Below are positions 1 to 7,347 of a DNA stretch of 64,000 bases, piece by piece. Each line of letters starts with the position of its first letter. The stretch's first letter is position 1. Made by a program: the position numbers and the translations under genes. Below the pieces are notes generated by a model. That model was not told the DNA's origin. It saw nothing but the letters and a program-made list of their open reading frames with translations, and did no database searches. Source of the DNA: AWTP1-13 sp963832445 (GTDB lineage: Bacteria; Pseudomonadota; Alphaproteobacteria; Rhizobiales; Hyphomicrobiaceae); assembly GCA_963832445.1 (NCBI GenBank), contig CAWHUM010000012.1, forward strand, positions 124,001-188,000. Direction: 5' to 3'.

Positions 1-255
1 GTGTTCGCGCCGCTCGGCGTGCTGCTGCCGCCGGGCCTCGGTCTCAAGATCGACAATAAGGATGTGGGCCACGCGCCGTTCATCAGGTGCAATGCATTCG
101 CCTGCTACGCCCAGGTGGTGGTGGAGGACCCGCTGATCGAGCAGCTCAAGACCGGCAAGAGCGCGGTGTTCATCATCTTCCAGAGCGAGGAGGCCGGCAT
201 CGGCATCCCGATCTCTCTTTCGGGCTTCGGCCAGGCGCTCAACGGCTTGCGGTGA
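1..255 (+). CDS. Invasion-associated locus B (IalB) family protein, C-terminal part
   Basis: The frame is open from the first base of the window, so the N-terminus, including any signal peptide, lies outside. The 84 visible residues match the end of the IalB family: VLLPPGLGLKID, then CNAFACYAQ, then a FIIFQ strand and GIGIPISLSGFG. IalB-family proteins are small periplasmic proteins, common in Rhizobiales and first named in Bartonella, whose biochemical role is not settled. The paired cysteines in CNAFAC are a family feature and could form a disulfide. The gene ends about 100 bases before the next gene on the same strand. Family assignment is firm; function is not. Confidence 0.8.
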   Translation: MFAPLGVLLPPGLGLKIDNKDVGHAPFIRCNAFACYAQVVVEDPLIEQLKTGKSAVFIIFQSEEAGIGIPISLSGFGQALNGLR

Positions 256-359
256 GCGCCGGGCGCACCTCGCACCCTCCCGTTTTCGCCACACTGTCAC
301 GCTAGTCTGCTGTCAATGGTCGAGCGGGGCGCGACGCGTTGGAAGCGGCTGCGAAAAAC

Positions 360-1598
360 ATGAGTGCGGGTACGTTGAAGGGCGGCTTTGCGCCTCACGA
401 GGAAGGCGCCGCCGTCCGCCGCCGGCGGCGGGTCGATGCTTTCAATCCTGCATACAGGCGCTTCGTGGCAGACCTCACACGCTGCTCGCCCGCGCTCGAA
501 GACCTCTGCGACAGCTTTCCAGCGCTGCTGTTCGCGCTGGCGACCGGATACGCAACGCCGGCGCAGCGCGAGCGCACCTTCGATCTGATCCTGGCCGGCG
601 CGCCGCTGCGCGAGGCAGCCGACGCGCTCGGCGTCGCCTGGTGGCTGCGCAGGCTGCCGCCCCAGGCCTTCGTGACGCCCCTGCCGCCGCTGCCGGCCGA
701 CCCGGCCTTTGCCTTTCGCATCGCCAGCATGATCCCGCGCGAGCAGCGGCTGGCCGCGACCTGGCTCACGCGCGTCGCGCATGCCCAGGAGGCGTGCGGG
801 GCCAACTATGCCTTGTGGCTGGCGCGCCAGAGCGATCTCGTTGCCCCGCCTGAGGAATTCTTCGTCTACCTGGCGGCCTGGGGGTGGTTCAGCGAGCAAG
901 AGGGCCACCTCGGCCACCGCCTGCTGCGCAAGCCCTGGCATGCGGAGATCAGCCTGAGGCGCGCACGCGAGGAGCTGAGCGTCTGGCGCCAGCGGCTGCG
1001 AATGCTGGAGTGCCTGGGGCTGGGCATCGAGACGCCGTGGCTCACCAACGGGTCGGCGTGCGGCTACAACTTCGTCGCACTGCGCACGGTCGACGACTTC
1101 ATCGCCGAGAGCCAGGCGCTCGACAACTGCCTCGACCAGTACGCCGATCACCTGTACGCCGGCGTCAGCGCCATCTTCTCGGTGCGCAAGGGCGCGCGCA
1201 GCGTCGCCTGCGTCGAGATCGGGCTGCACGAGGCAGAGATGACGATGCCCAACGTCGTGCAGCTGCGCGCCGCGCGCAACCGCCGGGCGCCGCCGGAGGT
1301 ATGGCAGGCGACGTACGCCTGGCTCGGCAGCCAGCGCCTGGAGCCCCTTGCGCCCGAGCGGCATGCGCCGCGGCCGTCGAAGCGGGTGGAGGCGCGGCGC
1401 CAGCTCTGGGCCCCCTACCTGGAGTTCCTGGCGGGCACCCGCCATCACGAGCCGTTCCGCCGCCTGGTGCTCGAGAGCCCCATCCCGCGCCGGCCTCTGC
1501 GGCGACGTCCGGCAGATTTGCAGCTGCGTTTGCGAACCATGGGCGAGGGCCCTGCCGCGCTCGTTGCCGGTGCCGCGGTTGTTGATCGGCGATCGTGA
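360..1598 (+). CDS. PcfJ-like domain protein
   Basis: A 412-residue protein from the ATG at 360, with GGAAG about 14 bases upstream; a TTG at 339 is also possible. Residues about 250-325 carry the PcfJ-type pattern: LDNCLDQYADH, a strand ending in SVRKG, CVEIGL, then QLRAARNR and a following W. The first 240 residues are Arg/Ala rich, mostly helical in character and unrecognised. PcfJ was named from an enterococcal conjugative plasmid, but chromosomal homologues of unknown function occur in rhizobia. No conjugation, relaxase or phage gene lies nearby, so the context does not suggest a mobile role. The C-terminal 20 residues are low complexity. Function unknown. Confidence 0.6.
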   Translation: MSAGTLKGGFAPHEEGAAVRRRRRVDAFNPAYRRFVADLTRCSPALEDLCDSFPALLFALATGYATPAQRERTFDLILAGAPLREAADALGVAWWLRRLPPQAFVTPLPPLPADPAFAFRIASMIPREQRLAATWLTRVAHAQEACGANYALWLARQSDLVAPPEEFFVYLAAWGWFSEQEGHLGHRLLRKPWHAEISLRRAREELSVWRQRLRMLECLGLGIETPWLTNGSACGYNFVALRTVDDFIAESQALDNCLDQYADHLYAGVSAIFSVRKGARSVACVEIGLHEAEMTMPNVVQLRAARNRRAPPEVWQATYAWLGSQRLEPLAPERHAPRPSKRVEARRQLWAPYLEFLAGTRHHEPFRRLVLESPIPRRPLRRRPADLQLRLRTMGEGPAALVAGAAVVDRRS

Positions 1599-1650
1599 CG
1601 GCTGCGGCCGCACAGCCGCGGACGTCTGCCTTCAGGTGTTGGTGCCGTCG

Positions 1651-2415
1651 CTAGCGCGAGGACCCGGCCGCCGCCGACACCGCAGCGATGGTTTCGAGCA
1701 ACAAGGCGATGTCCTGCGGGCGCGACAGGCGGTGCTCGCCGTCGGGCACTGCCGCGACCCTCGTCCAGTCGCCGCTCAGGTGTGCCACCAGATCGAGCGT
1801 GTGCTCCCACGGCACGTCCGGGTCCTGCAGGCCGTGGATAACGTGCACGGGTCGGCCGGGATCGAACGGCTCCGATCCGATCAGATGCTTGCGTCCGTCC
1901 TCCAGGAAAGCACGCGTGATCGGATACGGGCCGTCGCCGTAGTCCGAGGGCCTGAGGTAGATGCCTTTCTCCGCGATGTCTCTGCGGGCGCTTTCCGGGA
2001 AGCGCTGCCACATGAGCTCGGTCATGTCCCATGCCGGTGCGATGAGAACGAGCCCGACGATGCGTTGAGCTTCGCGGGGCCCTTCGGCCAAGAGGGCCCT
2101 GAGCAGAAGGAGCGCCATGTAGCCGCCCATGCTCGAGCCCACGAGCACCTGCGGGCCTTGCGTCAGACTTGTGAACGCTGCGCGCGTCTCCTCCAGCCAG
2201 CGGCTGACCGTGCCGTCCTCGAACTTGCCGTCCGACTGGCCATGCCCGGAATAGTCGAACCTGAGGCAAGCACATCCCTGGCTTGCAGCCCATTCGGCTA
2301 TTGCCGACGCCTTGGTGCTGATCATTTCCGATTTGAGCCCGCACAGCCACACGAGGCCCGGCTTGTCCGAGCCGGCTGCGGGCTCGCAGGAGATAGGCGA
2401 TGCGGCGCTGCTCAA
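1651..2415 (-). CDS. Alpha/beta hydrolase
   Basis: A 254-residue alpha/beta hydrolase-fold protein. The nucleophile elbow is GSSMG with Ser95. The acid is probably Asp198 or Asp200 in HGLQDPD, and the base His228 in DGEHR. The oxyanion-region motif LCGLKSE and the strand FDYSGHGQSDG are typical of the ABHD10/YpfH-like serine hydrolases common in alphaproteobacteria; substrates are unknown, perhaps esters or thioesters. The only reasonable start is a TTG at 2415, since no ATG or GTG precedes the first conserved strand. It is divergent from the glycosyltransferase, with about 100 bases between the starts. Confidence 0.8.
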   Translation of the reverse strand: MSSAASPISCEPAAGSDKPGLVWLCGLKSEMISTKASAIAEWAASQGCACLRFDYSGHGQSDGKFEDGTVSRWLEETRAAFTSLTQGPQVLVGSSMGGYMALLLLRALLAEGPREAQRIVGLVLIAPAWDMTELMWQRFPESARRDIAEKGIYLRPSDYGDGPYPITRAFLEDGRKHLIGSEPFDPGRPVHVIHGLQDPDVPWEHTLDLVAHLSGDWTRVAAVPDGEHRLSRPQDIALLLETIAAVSAAAGSSR

Positions 2416-2518
2416 CGCCCGAGCCCACGGTCAGAAATTGCGGGTTGCTGCCGGCCATCCTATGCCATCCTGTGAAGCCCGCCCGCAACGCCTGCGGGCG
2501 CAACGGCGAGAAGCGCTG

Positions 2519-3745
2519 GTGACGAAAGAGCGGCCGACCATACTGCAGATCATCCCGCAACTCGATGCCGGCGGCGCCGAAATGTCGACGGTGGAGATGG
2601 CCGAAGCCATCGTGCGCGGCGGCGGACAGGCGATCGTGCTGGCGGAGCCCGGGCGCCTGACGGCGCGATTGCAGGCGGCGGGCGCCGAGGCTATCGCATT
2701 CCCGGCGGCGACAAAGAACCCACTCAAGATCCTGGCCAACGCCCGCGCCATCGCGCGCTCGGTACGGGCCCGCGCCGTCGACCTGGTACACGCCCGCAGC
2801 CGCGCACCCGCCTGGAGCGCGCTCATCGCCGCGCGCCAGACCGGCGTTGCGTTCGTGACCACCTACCACGGCGCCTACGGCGAGACCAACGCGCTCAAGA
2901 GCCTCTACAACAGCGTGATGGCGCGAGGCGACATCGTCATCGCCAACTCCAACTACACCGCCGACCTCATAGCCTCCCGCTACGCGCTCGTGCGCTCGCG
3001 CATCGCGGTCGTGCATCGCGGCGTCGATATCGGCGCGTTCGATCCGCAGCGGATCGCTCCCGACCGTGTTGCCCGCCTGCGCCAGACTTGGGGCGTGGCC
3101 CCGGACCAGCGCATCGTGCTGCAGGCCGCGCGCCTGACCCGCTGGAAAGGGCAAACAGTGCTGATCGACGCTATCGCTCGCCTGAAACAGCAGGGAGACT
3201 GGCACCAGGCCGTTGCCGTCCTCGCCGGCGATGCGCAGGGGCGCGACAGCTACGTTCAAGAGTTGCAGGACCAAATCGAGCGGCTGGGCCTGCATGACGA
3301 CGTCCGCCTGGTCGGCCATGTGGATGACATGGCGGCGGCCTATCTCGCCGCGCACGTGACTGTGATCGCCTCGACCGAACCGGAGGCGTTCGGTCGGGCC
3401 GCCGCCGAGGCCGCGGCTCTGGGCTGTCCGGTCATCGCCACCAAGCTCGGCGCGCCATCCGAGATCGTGCTCGCACAACCCGTTGCTGCCAAAGCGCAAA
3501 TAACCGGCTGGCTGGTGCCGGCGGGCGCCGCAGAGGAGCTGGCGCGGGCGCTCAGGGAGGCCCTGGGGCTACCCTCGCTCGAGCGCAGCGACGTGGGCGT
3601 CAGAGCGCGCCGGCGGGTGCTTGCCAATTTCACCACGCAATCGATGCAGCGCAGCACGCTGGCACACTACGACCAGCTGCTCGGAACCGCGCTTGCGGCA
3701 CAGTTTTCCGCCGGCAACGCTCATAATCATTCCCTAACGCAATAG
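2519..3745 (+). CDS. Glycosyltransferase family 4 (GT-B fold)
   Basis: A 408-residue retaining GT-B glycosyltransferase, likely acting on lipopolysaccharide or another envelope glycan at the inner face of the membrane. The N-terminal domain opens with ILQIIPQLDAGGAE, the usual beginning of this group, and contains the acceptor-side strand VTTYHGAYGE. The C-terminal nucleotide-sugar domain has VLQAARLTRWKG and the E-x7-E motif in STEPEAFGRAAAEA. I prefer the GTG at 2519, since homologues begin only a few residues before ILQ; the frame stays open to 2312 but that would overlap the divergent hydrolase. It ends 122 bases before infC. Confidence 0.85.
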   Translation: MTKERPTILQIIPQLDAGGAEMSTVEMAEAIVRGGGQAIVLAEPGRLTARLQAAGAEAIAFPAATKNPLKILANARAIARSVRARAVDLVHARSRAPAWSALIAARQTGVAFVTTYHGAYGETNALKSLYNSVMARGDIVIANSNYTADLIASRYALVRSRIAVVHRGVDIGAFDPQRIAPDRVARLRQTWGVAPDQRIVLQAARLTRWKGQTVLIDAIARLKQQGDWHQAVAVLAGDAQGRDSYVQELQDQIERLGLHDDVRLVGHVDDMAAAYLAAHVTVIASTEPEAFGRAAAEAAALGCPVIATKLGAPSEIVLAQPVAAKAQITGWLVPAGAAEELARALREALGLPSLERSDVGVRARRRVLANFTTQSMQRSTLAHYDQLLGTALAAQFSAGNAHNHSLTQ

Positions 3746-3853
3746 GCCCCGCAAACCTTGACTTCGCGGCCTATCTCTCCAATTCTTTAACTGCTTGCCC
3801 ATCGGCGGCCGCCGCGTGGCGGGCGTTGGGGGGCAGCGTCAACGCAACAATCT

Positions 3854-3870
3854 GAGGAGACTGCAACATA
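3854..3870 (+). promoter_or_regulatory. infC: infC ribosome binding site with non-AUG (ATA) start codon
   Basis: GAGGAGA at 3854-3860 is followed seven bases later by ATA at 3868, in frame with IF-3 and reading I-R-R-P-M-R, which fits the MRRP-type beginnings of alphaproteobacterial IF-3. The first ATG, at 3880, lies 19 bases from this Shine-Dalgarno, too far for normal use. Bacterial infC genes typically use rare starts such as AUU, and IF-3 discriminates against them, which represses its own synthesis. Confidence 0.65.
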
Positions 3871-4407
3871 CGACGTCCAATGAGAGGTGCGCCCGAGCGT
3901 GCACCGTCGGGTCCGCGGATGAATGAAGAGATCCGGGCCCCGCAGGTTCGATTGATCGATCACACCGGCCAGAACGTCGGCGTCGTTTCCACCAGCGACG
4001 CCATGGCCCGCGCCACCGAGGCGCGGCTCGACCTGGTCGAGATATCGCCGGATGCAGATCCGCCGGTGGCCAAGATTCTCGACTACGGCAAATTCAAATA
4101 TCAGGAACAGAAGAAGGCCGCCGAGGCGCGCAAGCGCCAGAAGATCGTCGAGATCAAAGAGATCAAGATGCGGCCCAGCATCGACGACCACGACTACGAC
4201 GTGAAGATGCGCTCGATAAGGCGCTTCTTCGACGACGGCGACAAGGTCAAGGTGACCCTGCGCTTCCGTGGCCGCGAGCTGTCGCACCAGGAACTCGGCT
4301 GGCAGGTCCTTCAGCGCGTCAAGTCGGACACCGAGCCCATTGCCAAGGTGGAGTCCGAGCCGCGCATGGAAGGCCGCCAGATGGTGATGGTGCTGGCGCC
4401 GCGATAG
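3868..4407 (+). CDS. infC: Translation initiation factor IF-3
   Basis: IF-3 binds the 30S subunit, prevents premature 50S joining and proofreads the initiator tRNA and start codon. The N-domain runs through QVRLIDHTGQNVGVV, and the hallmark DPPVAKILDYGKFKYQ leads into the basic linker (EQKKAAEARKRQK). The C-domain has KEIKMRPSIDDHDYDVK and ends with ESEPRMEGRQMVMVLAP. The product is about 179 residues from the proposed ATA start at 3868, or 175 from the ATG at 3880. rpmI and rplT do not follow; the next gene downstream is a DUF427 protein, so infC appears to be alone. Product identity is certain; the start codon is the only open point. Confidence 0.97.
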   Translation: MRRPMRGAPERAPSGPRMNEEIRAPQVRLIDHTGQNVGVVSTSDAMARATEARLDLVEISPDADPPVAKILDYGKFKYQEQKKAAEARKRQKIVEIKEIKMRPSIDDHDYDVKMRSIRRFFDDGDKVKVTLRFRGRELSHQELGWQVLQRVKSDTEPIAKVESEPRMEGRQMVMVLAPR

Positions 4408-4441
4408 CGCCGGTCCAACCGATCCAGTCCATTGCGACGAT

Positions 4442-4483
4442 GCGGCAAGCGCACCGGCGAGTATATCGCTGGGTGCTTGCCGC
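4442..4483 (+). terminator. Hairpin downstream of infC
   Basis: GCGGCAAG...CACC at 4442-4455 can pair with GGGTGCTTGCCGC at 4471-4483 around a loop of about 15 bases, with a two-base bulge. There is no T-run, so it would be a weak or Rho-assisted terminator. It lies 35 bases after the infC stop. Confidence 0.4.
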
Positions 4484-4615
4484 GCATGGCGCCTGCGCGA
4501 ATGCGGCTGCGCTTTGTGGCTTGAACGCGAGCGGGCGGGTGCATAGGTGACAGGGGCTCGCGTCCAGTTGCGCGGCCCCGCAATGGCCCCCTCTCTCAAG
4601 CTCCCGCTACGCCCG

Positions 4616-4981
4616 ATGAAAATCCCAGGACCTGATCATCCCATCACCATCGCGCCGAACCCGAGGCGGGTGCGTATTCTCTTCAACGGCCGCGTGGTCG
4701 CCGACACAGTGCGCGCGCTGACTTTGCGGGAGGCGACGCTGGCGCCGGTCCAGTACATTCCGCGCGCGGATGCGGACATGTCCGCGTTTGTGCGCACCGC
4801 CCGCGCGACGCACTGCCCCTACAAGGGCGATGCGGCGTACTACAGTCTCCAGGTCGATGGCCGCGCCAGCGAGAACGCGGTGTGGACCTATGAGGCGCCG
4901 TTCGCGGCGGTGGCAGAGATCAAGGATCACCTCGCCTTCTATCCGAGTCGCGTCGACGCCATCGAGGAGAGCACCGCCTAG
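4616..4981 (+). CDS. DUF427 domain protein
   Basis: A 121-residue protein that covers a DUF427 domain end to end. The start at 4616 gives MKIPGPDHPITI, the typical family beginning. Conserved features follow: FNGRVVADT, the VQYIPRADADM segment, THCPYKGDAAYYSL, the AVWTYEAPF strand and HLAFYP near the end. DUF427 proteins are small all-beta proteins of unknown biochemical role, frequent in soil Proteobacteria and Actinobacteria. The frame extends upstream to 4547 but the extra residues look non-native. No good Shine-Dalgarno is visible before 4616. Confidence 0.75.
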   Translation: MKIPGPDHPITIAPNPRRVRILFNGRVVADTVRALTLREATLAPVQYIPRADADMSAFVRTARATHCPYKGDAAYYSLQVDGRASENAVWTYEAPFAAVAEIKDHLAFYPSRVDAIEESTA

Positions 4982-5069
4982 GCGTGCGCGGGGCGAGGCA
5001 CATTGCAGTGGCGCGCGCCTCGCGGGCTCGCCCTTCGCAAGTGGCCTGAAGCGCTGAAAAGTGGAGGCG

Positions 5070-5303
5070 TTACCTCTGGACCGCGGTCTCGCCCGGCCGA
5101 ACCAAGGCAACCTCGGTCGGCTCGGTTGGCGTGGGCTGAGCGGCCTGTTGCACTGGGGCGGGCTGGGAAGGCTCAGACTGCGCGGTTGTCACCTCCTCCT
5201 GGGCGGCGGCCATCGTGTATTCGCCATAGCCCGGGCAGGCAATCGCCGCGTGAGCCGAGAGAGCGAGAATGGACGCAGCTGCAAGGCACTTAAGGGGTGT
5301 CAT
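5070..5303 (-). CDS. Small secreted proline/glutamine-rich protein
   Basis: A 77-residue protein beginning MTPLKCLAAASILALSAHA, a good Sec signal peptide with predicted cleavage after the AHA or AIA region. The mature part is about 55 residues, rich in Gln, Pro, Thr and Glu, with CPGYGEY near its start, and looks disordered. A GGAAGG sequence lies about nine bases upstream of the ATG. It is divergent from the SDR gene. I do not recognise the family, and the composition gives no function; the clean signal peptide and ribosome site are the reasons to call it a real gene. Confidence 0.55.
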   Translation of the reverse strand: MTPLKCLAAASILALSAHAAIACPGYGEYTMAAAQEEVTTAQSEPSQPAPVQQAAQPTPTEPTEVALVRPGETAVQR

Positions 5304-5331
5304 GACGCTCGCCTTCCATGAGAGAGGACGC

Positions 5332-5411
5332 CTGATAGTATCAGAAGCCGCAAGATGGACAATACGGGGCGCGCTGCGGATGCCAATAAGTCCGGGCTGC
5401 CTCTGAGGCAG
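5332..5411. promoter_or_regulatory. Two palindromes in the divergent promoter region
   Basis: CTGAT-AGT-ATCAG at 5332-5344 and CTGCCT-CTG-AGGCAG at 5397-5411 are both perfect dyads. They lie in the 138-base gap between the divergent small secreted protein (start 5303) and the SDR gene (start 5442). Either could be a regulator site; no regulator gene is adjacent. Confidence 0.3.
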
Positions 5412-5441
5412 AATGCACAAGCTCGCGGCAAGGGAGGTCTC

Positions 5442-6245
5442 ATGGATTTTACCGGCAAGGTCGCGCTGATCACGGGCGCAGGCAATGGCATCGGCCGCGC
5501 CGCGGCCTTGGCTTTTGCCAGTCGTGGTGCCCGTGTCGTCGCCGTCGATCGCGATGCGTCCGCGGCGGAGCGCACGGCGGCGACTATCCGCCAGCAGGGC
5601 AAAGATGCGCTCGCTCATGCCGCTGACGTCACCAAGTCGGCCGAGGTGCAGGGCTATGTCAAAGCGGCGGTCGACGCCTATGGCCGCATCGACTGCTTCT
5701 TCAACAACGCCGGCATCGAGGGCAAGGTCGCGTTCATTGTCGACAGCGACGAGGCGGTGTTCGACCAGGTGCTGGCCACCAACGTCAAAGGCGTGTTCCT
5801 GGGGCTCAGGGCCGTGCTGCCCGTGATGCTGGCGCAGAAGTCGGGGGCGGTGGTGAACACGGCTTCGGTGGCGGGCTTGGTCGGCACGCCGGGCATGGCA
5901 CCCTACGTTGCCTCCAAGCACGCGGTGATCGGCCTCACCAAGTCGGCCGCTGGCGAGGTCGCGCGCGAGGGCGTGCGCGTCAACGCAGTGTGCCCAGGGC
6001 CCATCGATACGCGCATGATCCATTCGATCGAGGCCCAGCTCGATCCGGCCGATCCTGCAGCCGTCGAGGCCCGCTATCGGGCAGCCCTGCCGCTTGGGCG
6101 CTACGGCACTCCGGAGGAGGTGGCGAGCGTGGTGCTGTTCCTGTGCTCGGACCTCGCCAGCAACATCAATGGGGCGCAATACGTGATCGACGGCGGCCGC
6201 ACCTCGGTGGGCGGCGCCATCACCGCTGTGCCGCCGGCTGACTGA
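5442..6245 (+). CDS. SDR family NAD(P)-dependent oxidoreductase
   Basis: A 267-residue classical short-chain dehydrogenase/reductase. The cofactor site is TGAGNGIG near residues 11-18, followed by the VAVDRD strand whose Asp favours NAD over NADP, then ADVT, NNAG, the catalytic Ser in VVNTASVAG and the YVASK pair (Tyr and Lys). NAVCPGPIDT follows as in many bacterial members. The start at 5442 is set by GGGAGG seven bases upstream. The alcohol or ketone substrate cannot be told. It stands apart from an obvious pathway, with a small membrane protein gene behind it on the same strand. Confidence 0.88.
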   Translation: MDFTGKVALITGAGNGIGRAAALAFASRGARVVAVDRDASAAERTAATIRQQGKDALAHAADVTKSAEVQGYVKAAVDAYGRIDCFFNNAGIEGKVAFIVDSDEAVFDQVLATNVKGVFLGLRAVLPVMLAQKSGAVVNTASVAGLVGTPGMAPYVASKHAVIGLTKSAAGEVAREGVRVNAVCPGPIDTRMIHSIEAQLDPADPAAVEARYRAALPLGRYGTPEEVASVVLFLCSDLASNINGAQYVIDGGRTSVGGAITAVPPAD

Positions 6246-6304
6246 TGAAGGCGCGACGGTGTGCTCCGCCATCGGGCGGAGCATTCCGTGTGGAGATGGA
6301 AGCC

Positions 6305-6673
6305 ATGAGACTTTCTGATGACAAGGCGCGCAGGCTCACGCGGCTCGTGTGGCGCGATCGCGCGCGGCGCGCTCTGCCGCTCGTCGCCATTGCCGTAGTG
6401 CTGCTCGCCGCCGTGGCCTATTTCACCGAGCTTTCAGTCGATCGTATCGACCGCACCGTGGGCGTTCAGGCGCATTCTGGAACCGTTGTGGGTATCAAGC
6501 CTGGCCCGGCTGCGCGGGGACACGTAGTGTTCGTGCACTTAGGAGACGGACGGGATGTGGAGGCTTTCAGCGCCAGCCGCCTCACGCCGCAAGCGGGCGA
6601 ACACGTGGTCGTAAACGAGGCGCGCCATGTCTCGGGCCGCTCCACCTACGATATCGTTCGGCTCGGCGATTGA
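6305..6673 (+). CDS. Small single-pass membrane protein
   Basis: About 122 residues. An N-terminal basic stretch (DKARRLTRLVWRDRARR) is followed by one clear membrane segment, LPLVAIAVVLLAAVAYF, and a periplasmic domain of about 80 residues that looks all-beta (SGTVVGIKPG, HVVFVHLGDG, HVVVNEARH). The positive-inside rule places the C-terminal part outside. GGAG sits about ten bases before the ATG at 6305; ATGs at 6296 and 6245 are alternatives. The gene follows the SDR by about 60 bases and may be cotranscribed with it. I do not recognise the family. Confidence 0.5.
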   Translation: MRLSDDKARRLTRLVWRDRARRALPLVAIAVVLLAAVAYFTELSVDRIDRTVGVQAHSGTVVGIKPGPAARGHVVFVHLGDGRDVEAFSASRLTPQAGEHVVVNEARHVSGRSTYDIVRLGD

Positions 6674-6729
6674 CCGCGCAGGCTGCACCGATACATTTTT
6701 GCCTCACTCCAACGTGTCACAATACCGAT

Positions 6730-6744
6730 ATGTGCACGGCACAT
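6730..6744. promoter_or_regulatory. Palindrome upstream of the NTF2-like gene
   Basis: ATGTGC-ACG-GCACAT is a perfect dyad with a 3-base centre in a locally AT-richer gap, 64 bases before the start of the NTF2-like gene. It has the size of a small regulator site, but the regulator is unknown. Confidence 0.3.
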
Positions 6745-6808
6745 TTTGTCTTGCTGCGCGCTGCGCTAGTGTAGCTGTTGGCATTCGAGTTTGGGAGTGC
6801 GGGCCCAA

Positions 6809-7249
6809 ATGCATGCAAGTAAGCGCGATCAGCGCTTGATCATTGAGGGCGCGTGCGCGTCATGGGCCGTCCACGATGTGGCGGCCGTAAGAGCGTGCGT
6901 GCATCGCGACGCCGTCTACAAGCACTATCTGCCGCAAGGCGCGTGGCCCATTCCCGGCGTCGTGCACGGCAAGCACAACCTTGCCCAGTCGCTGTCGCAG
7001 TTCCTGCGCGACTTCCACGTCACCCGGTATCGCCCGCTCAAGATTTCGTTCAGCGACCGGCACGGTCTGTGGGTATCGCGTATCGCATTCCAATACGAGC
7101 ACCGCGTCACCGGCCATTCCTTCGACGGTACCGCGCGGGTCAAGACGTTGTTCGATTGCGACAAGATCCTGTCTATCGAGATCCTGCACGATGCGCCGCG
7201 GCTGCATGCGTTTTTCGAGATGGTGAGCCGCATGGGCATCGAGGCTTGA
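6809..7249 (+). CDS. SnoaL-like / NTF2-like protein
   Basis: A 146-residue protein of the NTF2-like fold. The pattern is a helix with WAVHDVAAVRACV, then HRDAVYKHYLP, a GxVHGK turn, a helix (LAQSLSQFLRDF), then three strands ending with HSFDGTARVKTLFDCDKILSIEIL and a C-terminal helix. Such proteins serve as small-molecule binding or isomerase-like domains; the ligand cannot be told here. The ATG at 6809 has GGGAG about 11 bases upstream; a TTG at 6791 is an alternative. It is a single gene with its own upstream gap. Confidence 0.6.
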   Translation: MHASKRDQRLIIEGACASWAVHDVAAVRACVHRDAVYKHYLPQGAWPIPGVVHGKHNLAQSLSQFLRDFHVTRYRPLKISFSDRHGLWVSRIAFQYEHRVTGHSFDGTARVKTLFDCDKILSIEILHDAPRLHAFFEMVSRMGIEA

Positions 7250-7347
7250 CGGCGCGCGCCGGCATCTCGATCTTGCCATTGCACCAATCGGCACCCTGGC
7301 GCTGAGGGGCGGCGACCGCAGCGGTCGCCCTCGCAAGAAGATCATTC

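Noticed and set aside
360..1598. PcfJ domain as evidence of a conjugative element
   Set aside because: No relaxase, coupling protein, integrase or attachment-site repeat in the neighbourhood.
1445..3499. Long open frame of about 680 codons on the minus strand over the hydrolase and glycosyltransferase
   Set aside because: It is antisense to a well-supported glycosyltransferase, with Arg/Gly/His-rich composition and no family resemblance; a by-product of GC-rich codon use.
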